Origin: Xestospongia bergquistia
Taxonomy: Eukaryota; Porifera; Demospongiae; Haplosclerida; Petrosiidae
Assembly (NCBI GenBank): GCA_963965975.1
Contig: OZ014412.1
Span: 10,335,849-10,399,848 of the forward strand
Length of the DNA: 64,000 nt
Direction: 5' to 3'
The notes beneath the pieces were generated by a model. It saw only the letters and a list, made by a program, of their open reading frames with translations. It was not told the DNA's origin and did not search any database. Within the stretch, counting starts at the first letter, position 1, and each line of letters begins with the position of its first letter. The position numbers and the translations under genes were made by a program. Of this stretch, positions 59,797 to 64,000 are shown one piece after another.

Positions 59797-62700
59797 ATGG
59801 CAGTGAAATGTATATTCTTTAGTGAGTTTCATCATGTTGCTGGACCAAAGATAACGTATCAGGTAAGTTTATAACAAGTATTGATTCATTGCTACACATT
59901 GGTTGTTATAGAATCCTGAAGAGTTCCCAATAAGAGAAGCATTTGATGCAGTCCATGATCTGATCATCACTAAACCACAGCTTTATAATAGACTGATCTC
60001 GGTGTAAGTAAGTAGGAGGAGTCTACTATCTGTATTGGATTAGTTTCTATGTAATTTACTTAGCAATCATTGTAGTCTTGTTAGTCTCACATTGTCAAAC
60101 CCCAGTTCTCTCAACTGAAAACAAGAGACCATATACTTGTGTTTGTATAGCCAATAAATAACTTCAGTCCCTTCACAATAAACTAAAACCCAGCATTATA
60201 GGGTAATTGGAACTGAGAACACTTTTTTAGTTATGTACTGTACATGTATGATGTTCAGCTAATCTGTTTACTTGTACTACTACATACAAAGCTAACTGGG
60301 AGGTGCTGACTTCACTAATAATAATAGTCTTTTATTTTATGATGACATGTGAACTAAGACATTAATCAATTCTGCAGTAATAGTATGTATATATCACTGT
60401 AAACACTACTCTGTTTTAATCAACTTATACACTACATGTTGCTAGAGAATGTAATAGTATAAAGATAAAAGCTACAAATGCCCTTACCCTTTCAATGTGA
60501 CTACAGTGCAAACATAAGAAGGAAATAGACTACATTGTATATACTTGGCTATTATCTGATCAGGTGTTATACAGAATCTCATAACTCTGACAATCAACTA
60601 ATGACTTTTCATTAGTATATTAGTTATGAGAACAGAGTATATTATAATTATGCAATGAATATGACCAGCATAGATTGATTAAACTAACCAATCTATTTTA
60701 TAATAATATATGATTGGTGTTTTATGTTAGATAGTTTATAATATGATTTTTTACTTTCTGTGTTATAGTGATGTTGGTGAATATAGAATAGTAGGTTGTC
60801 CAAAGAGTATAGAAGATAACAGATATGCAAGAAATGCTCTCATCTTTAATTTTGTGTTTGTATTTGAGGAAGAAACAACAACAACAACTTATGAACCTGT
60901 CATTCAAAAGTTAGGCAATGCTTTTAGAACATATGAGGTAAACACACCAGACATGGGGTCAATTACATTGTATTGTAATATATTACTATCACTATTACTT
61001 AGAAATTTTACCTATTATATTACTATTACTATTACAACTAAATTGTAATGTAATATATTACTATTACTTCAAAACATATAATCATTACTATTACTATTAA
61101 TATTACTGATTTTTTGTGATTAAATCTTTAAATCAAAGTTTCAAAAATGTCAACTAATATTGCGTAAAAGTTATGCTTATTGTGCTAATAGCTTAATGAA
61201 GTTTTCCACGTTTACTTTCATTTTTGATCTATATAACCTATTACTTAGACTATTACTTTACTATTACTATTACTATTACTTCAAAACATGTAATCATTAC
61301 TATTACGGTATTACCTATTACTATTACCACATGCATGTCTGAAACACACTATATTTGTTAAAGTACCAGGCCTGGGGTAATAGTAATATGTAATAGTAAT
61401 AGTAATAGTAATATATGTTTGAAAATAGTGGTGTAATAGTAATAGTAATAATAATAGAAGGGAAAGTAATATGTAATTTCATATTACATTTCTATTACAT
61501 TCCTGTTTAGTCCTATGTTGTGTTAGTTAGCAATTTAGCATATGTCTCTGACTCTCTGATCAGTTAGGAAGGTATAGCAAGGTATTTTCTGACCTGACAG
61601 GTGCTCCCTGAGTGACTCTGTATTTCAAAAACTAATCACCATAAAATGCAATGGACATGTTAGTGATGTTACAACTGCTTGATTTAATTTCTTAAATACA
61701 TATTACAAAATCTTAACCTAATAGTAATAGTAATATAAAATTTTGAAGTAATAGTAATAGTTATAAAGTACATGTCATTTTAAGTGTGTGTGTGGTACAT
61801 TTTATTATAGTTGAAACCAAGGTAACAATTTTCCACTTACTTTAATGTATAGCTTCAGTCTCTCTATCCTTGCCTGTTTCATTTTGTTCTTAATTAACTA
61901 TTTTTTCTTCACAGTTCATACATTAAAATTATGTACATATACATAGATACATTGTTTTTTGCTTGGCTCAAGAAATATGGCAAGCAATTCTAGGATTTTT
62001 TTCACCACATGTTTGCTTACATCGTTTGTTTTGTTATTGTGTTCAACTATTTAATGTGAAAAATAGAACACAATGACTGGATTTATACCACAAGCACTGT
62101 AATAACGGTGATCTTAATAATAGAAGTATCTAGCCTTTAAATATTCTAGAAAAAATTATGTAGCTGAGCAACAATTTTTACAAATCTCTCCAATTCTTCT
62201 TAATTTTATTCTACTAACACAGAATAACCATTAATATTAGGATGATTTTTATTATAATATTGTTTTGACTTTGTGTCTTTCTCCATTAAGCTGGAGAGCG
62301 GTTTCTTATCACAAGAGGTCACTAAATCTAAGATTCCATCAATTCTGTCTAAAATACGTACAGGTCTTAATTCACATGGTATTTGTGATATACCAATAGG
62401 TTAGTAAAAATGTGTACTGTCATATCATTATTAGTATCATCCTTTGTTTGTAGATGACAGTAACACTTTACGTCTTAAAGTCACTCCAAACCTTCACACT
62501 CCACCTCCAGTTCATAATTATCATGTCCCCGTGTTTACCTGTCCCCCTAAAGAACTAACCCAATTATTAGCATCAGACCTTACAATACAAGAGGTATAGC
62601 TAAAGAAATTACACATAATGTTTATGGATTGAGGAATCTAATAAACTATAATTATACAAAACCATTATTTATAGTGTACCATCATATACAGTGTCATTCG

Positions 62701-64000
62701 TCTGTTTGATATCAAATATTATAAAAATCAAAGCACTCAACCACACCTCTCATGTTTTTTTTGTGATGCATTCATTTGGTGCTTTAACTCAGTAATAAAG
62801 TATGGCACTCCATTAACAGCCTTAATTAATTAGTTAGTTAGCCACTCCATTAACAGCCTTAATTAATTAGTTAATTAGCCACTCCATTAACAGCCTTAAT
62901 TAATTAGTTAATTTGCCACTCCGTTAACAGCCTTAATTAATTAGTTAATTAGCCTTATAGTACTTCTTATAAACTTTTAACCTTTTGTGGTAAATTTAAC
63001 TGATTTGTTTTTCAACATGACACAAAGCTATTTGTTCTACTACTGTTAATATCAGTCTTTAGCTAGTATAATAGCTACATATGTTACATTTAACAAGGTC
63101 TTAAACTTGAAAGAAAAAATGAAGTGATGAGTACATTACTTTGAGCTACATCCACCTTGACAAATCACATTATCTCTTGGGAAATAAAACATTTTCATTT
63201 CACTTAAACACATGAAATTTGTTACCACCATGTTTGACTAGTTAAAAGAAAAAGTTTTCTCAATGCAAGCCTTTCTAACTAAATTTCTGTAAACTATAGT
63301 CAATGTATTTGACCATTTGTATTGTTTAAAATATCCTGTTTATAGATCATTCCTCATATAAATGGATTTAATCACATTGCTAAAATTGCTCATATTTCTG
63401 AAGTCAGTCCCGATATTGTTAAAGAATGTATCCAACATCTTGTGTAAGTATACCATTGTAAAAATTAATATGTCATTTTAACAATTAGTTTGTACTTTAC
63501 ATGGATGGATTCTTATGGAATGTAGAATGTATGTGAATTACTCATGCATTGTATAATTTGTTAGTATAATTATACAAGTACAACATACCAACAATTACAT
63601 AGTGAGTAATTTGAAAGAATTTTATACTCCATAGTAACCCATCCATGTAAACTACGAATTAGTTGTTAAAATGACATATTAATTTTTACAGTGTATAAGG
63701 AATATATAAATATAATTACCATAGCATTATGATGTTATTATGATTTATTATCGATTGTATGTATCACTATAAAAACTGATTAGTTGATTTAACCAATATG
63801 TGGTTTATACTAATAGCATAATACAAACTGTTAACAAGATGTTAGAACTAATAATGATTTTTTATAAGGAAATAAAAACATTTTATAAACAGTAGTAATT
63901 AGTTTACATCATGTTATCTGTATAACTATATATATTGGTTAAATCAATTAATCAGTTTTTATAATATTTTTGTTTCATCATTTAGTATTTATGGATTTGT
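59797..64000 (+). CDS. NPRL2: NPRL2 homologue (GATOR1 subunit), exons 1-7, 3' end outside window
   Basis: Exons 59797-59862, 59912-60003, 60769-60937, 62291-62399, 62454-62593, 63346-63443 and 63986 onward join in frame with GT-AG introns. The protein begins MAVKCIFFSEFHHVAGPKIT. Further segments are NPEEFPIREAFDAVHDLIIT, EYRIVGCPKSIEDNRYARNA, SKILTGLNSHG-like (seen as SKIRTGLNSHGICDIPI), YHVPVFTCPPKEL and IIPHINGFNHIAKIAHIS. These match the longin-type N-domain and following region of NPRL2 in order and spacing. NPRL2 with NPRL3 and DEPDC5 forms GATOR1, the GTPase-activating complex for Rag GTPases that restrains mTORC1 at the lysosome when amino acids are scarce. About 200 codons are visible of roughly 380 usual. 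Nothing is broken. Introns 3 and 6 carry repeats and hairpins. Confidence 0.93.
60004..60768. other. NPRL2 intron 2, no recognised feature
   Basis: About 765 bp of AT-rich sequence. I see no coding segment or repeat of note. Confidence 0.5.
60975..61760. repeat. (ATT)/(ACT) trinucleotide tracts in opposite orientation in NPRL2 intron 3
   Basis: TTACTATTACTATTAC tracts at about 60975-61105 and 61235-61330 are followed by the complementary GTAATAGTAATAGTAATA tracts at about 61378-61460 and 61718-61762. The intron can therefore fold back on itself. The small open frames here consist of Tyr/Leu or Thr/Ile runs and are repeat artefacts. Confidence 0.8.
62806..62954. repeat. 37-bp tandem repeat, four units, in NPRL2 intron 5
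   Basis: Units of CACTCCATTAACAGCCTTAA plus TTAATTAGTTAATTAGC start at 62806, 62843, 62880 and 62917, with few mismatches. Confidence 0.95.
63455..63691. repeat. Hairpin (MITE-like) element in NPRL2 intron 6
   Basis: The left arm (63455-63508: GTAAAAATTAATATGTCATT ... TTTACATGGATGG) and right arm (63639-63691: CCATCCATGTAAA ... TTTTTAC) are inverted and nearly identical over more than 50 nt, around a partly self-complementary centre. Confidence 0.85.
63766..63963. repeat. Second hairpin element in NPRL2 intron 6
   Basis: ATAAAAACTGATTAGTTGAT at 63769 and on to CCAATAT is mirrored by ATATTGGTTAAATCAATTAA ... CAGTTTTTAT ending at about 63963. It lies about 75 bp from the first hairpin and ends just before the exon 7 acceptor (63985). 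Confidence 0.8.

Overview
The window is eukaryotic and almost certainly metazoan. It is very AT-rich. Genes are split into many short exons by short GT-AG introns, intergenic gaps are only tens to a few hundred bases, and the recognisable products are animal-type proteins: IP3-receptor family, TAK1-like MAP3K, caspase-fold protein, TSSC4 and NPRL2. Gene density, intron size and abundant minisatellites fit a demosponge such as Amphimedon. That assignment is inference and no marker here proves it.

Layout. 1-18446 (-): 5' part of an IP3-receptor-like calcium channel gene, copy B, whose 3' end (pore) lies outside the window. About 18700-19409 (-): a frameshifted remnant of the last exons of the kinase gene. 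20349-46090 (-): a full-length IP3-receptor-like gene, copy A. 46324-56340 (-): a 16-exon TAK1 (MAP3K7)-like kinase gene that I could join in frame from start to stop (549 aa). 56401-58552 (-): a three-exon gene (458 aa) for a caspase fold without its catalytic residues, followed by a Gly-rich hydrophobic ApoL-like region. 58871-59749 (-): single-exon TSSC4. 59797-64000 (+): NPRL2, first seven exons, running off the right edge.

The dominant structural event is a head-to-tail tandem duplication of about 27.7 kb covering the IP3R-like gene and the 3' end of the kinase gene. It produced copies A and B and left the kinase remnant between them. The copies have since diverged by insertions: a 1033-bp foldback element at a TTAA site, a 44-bp perfect palindrome, several insertions of a few hundred bases and many microsatellites.

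The most unusual items are: (1) the inactive caspase-like plus ApoL-like fusion, 60 bp upstream of a TAK1-like kinase on the same strand; (2) an IP3R-family channel whose selectivity filter departs from the canonical GGGxGD and whose IP3-contact residues are largely replaced, while the C-terminal zinc-binding linker is kept; (3) an 8-bp deletion at a splice donor in copy A; and (4) a 32-bp tandem repeat that copies a splice donor in the kinase gene. Functionally the cluster suggests death or innate-immune signalling (caspase-like/ApoL-like plus TAK1-like) beside calcium-release channels and two housekeeping genes (U5 snRNP assembly, GATOR1). The functional link between neighbours is inference.
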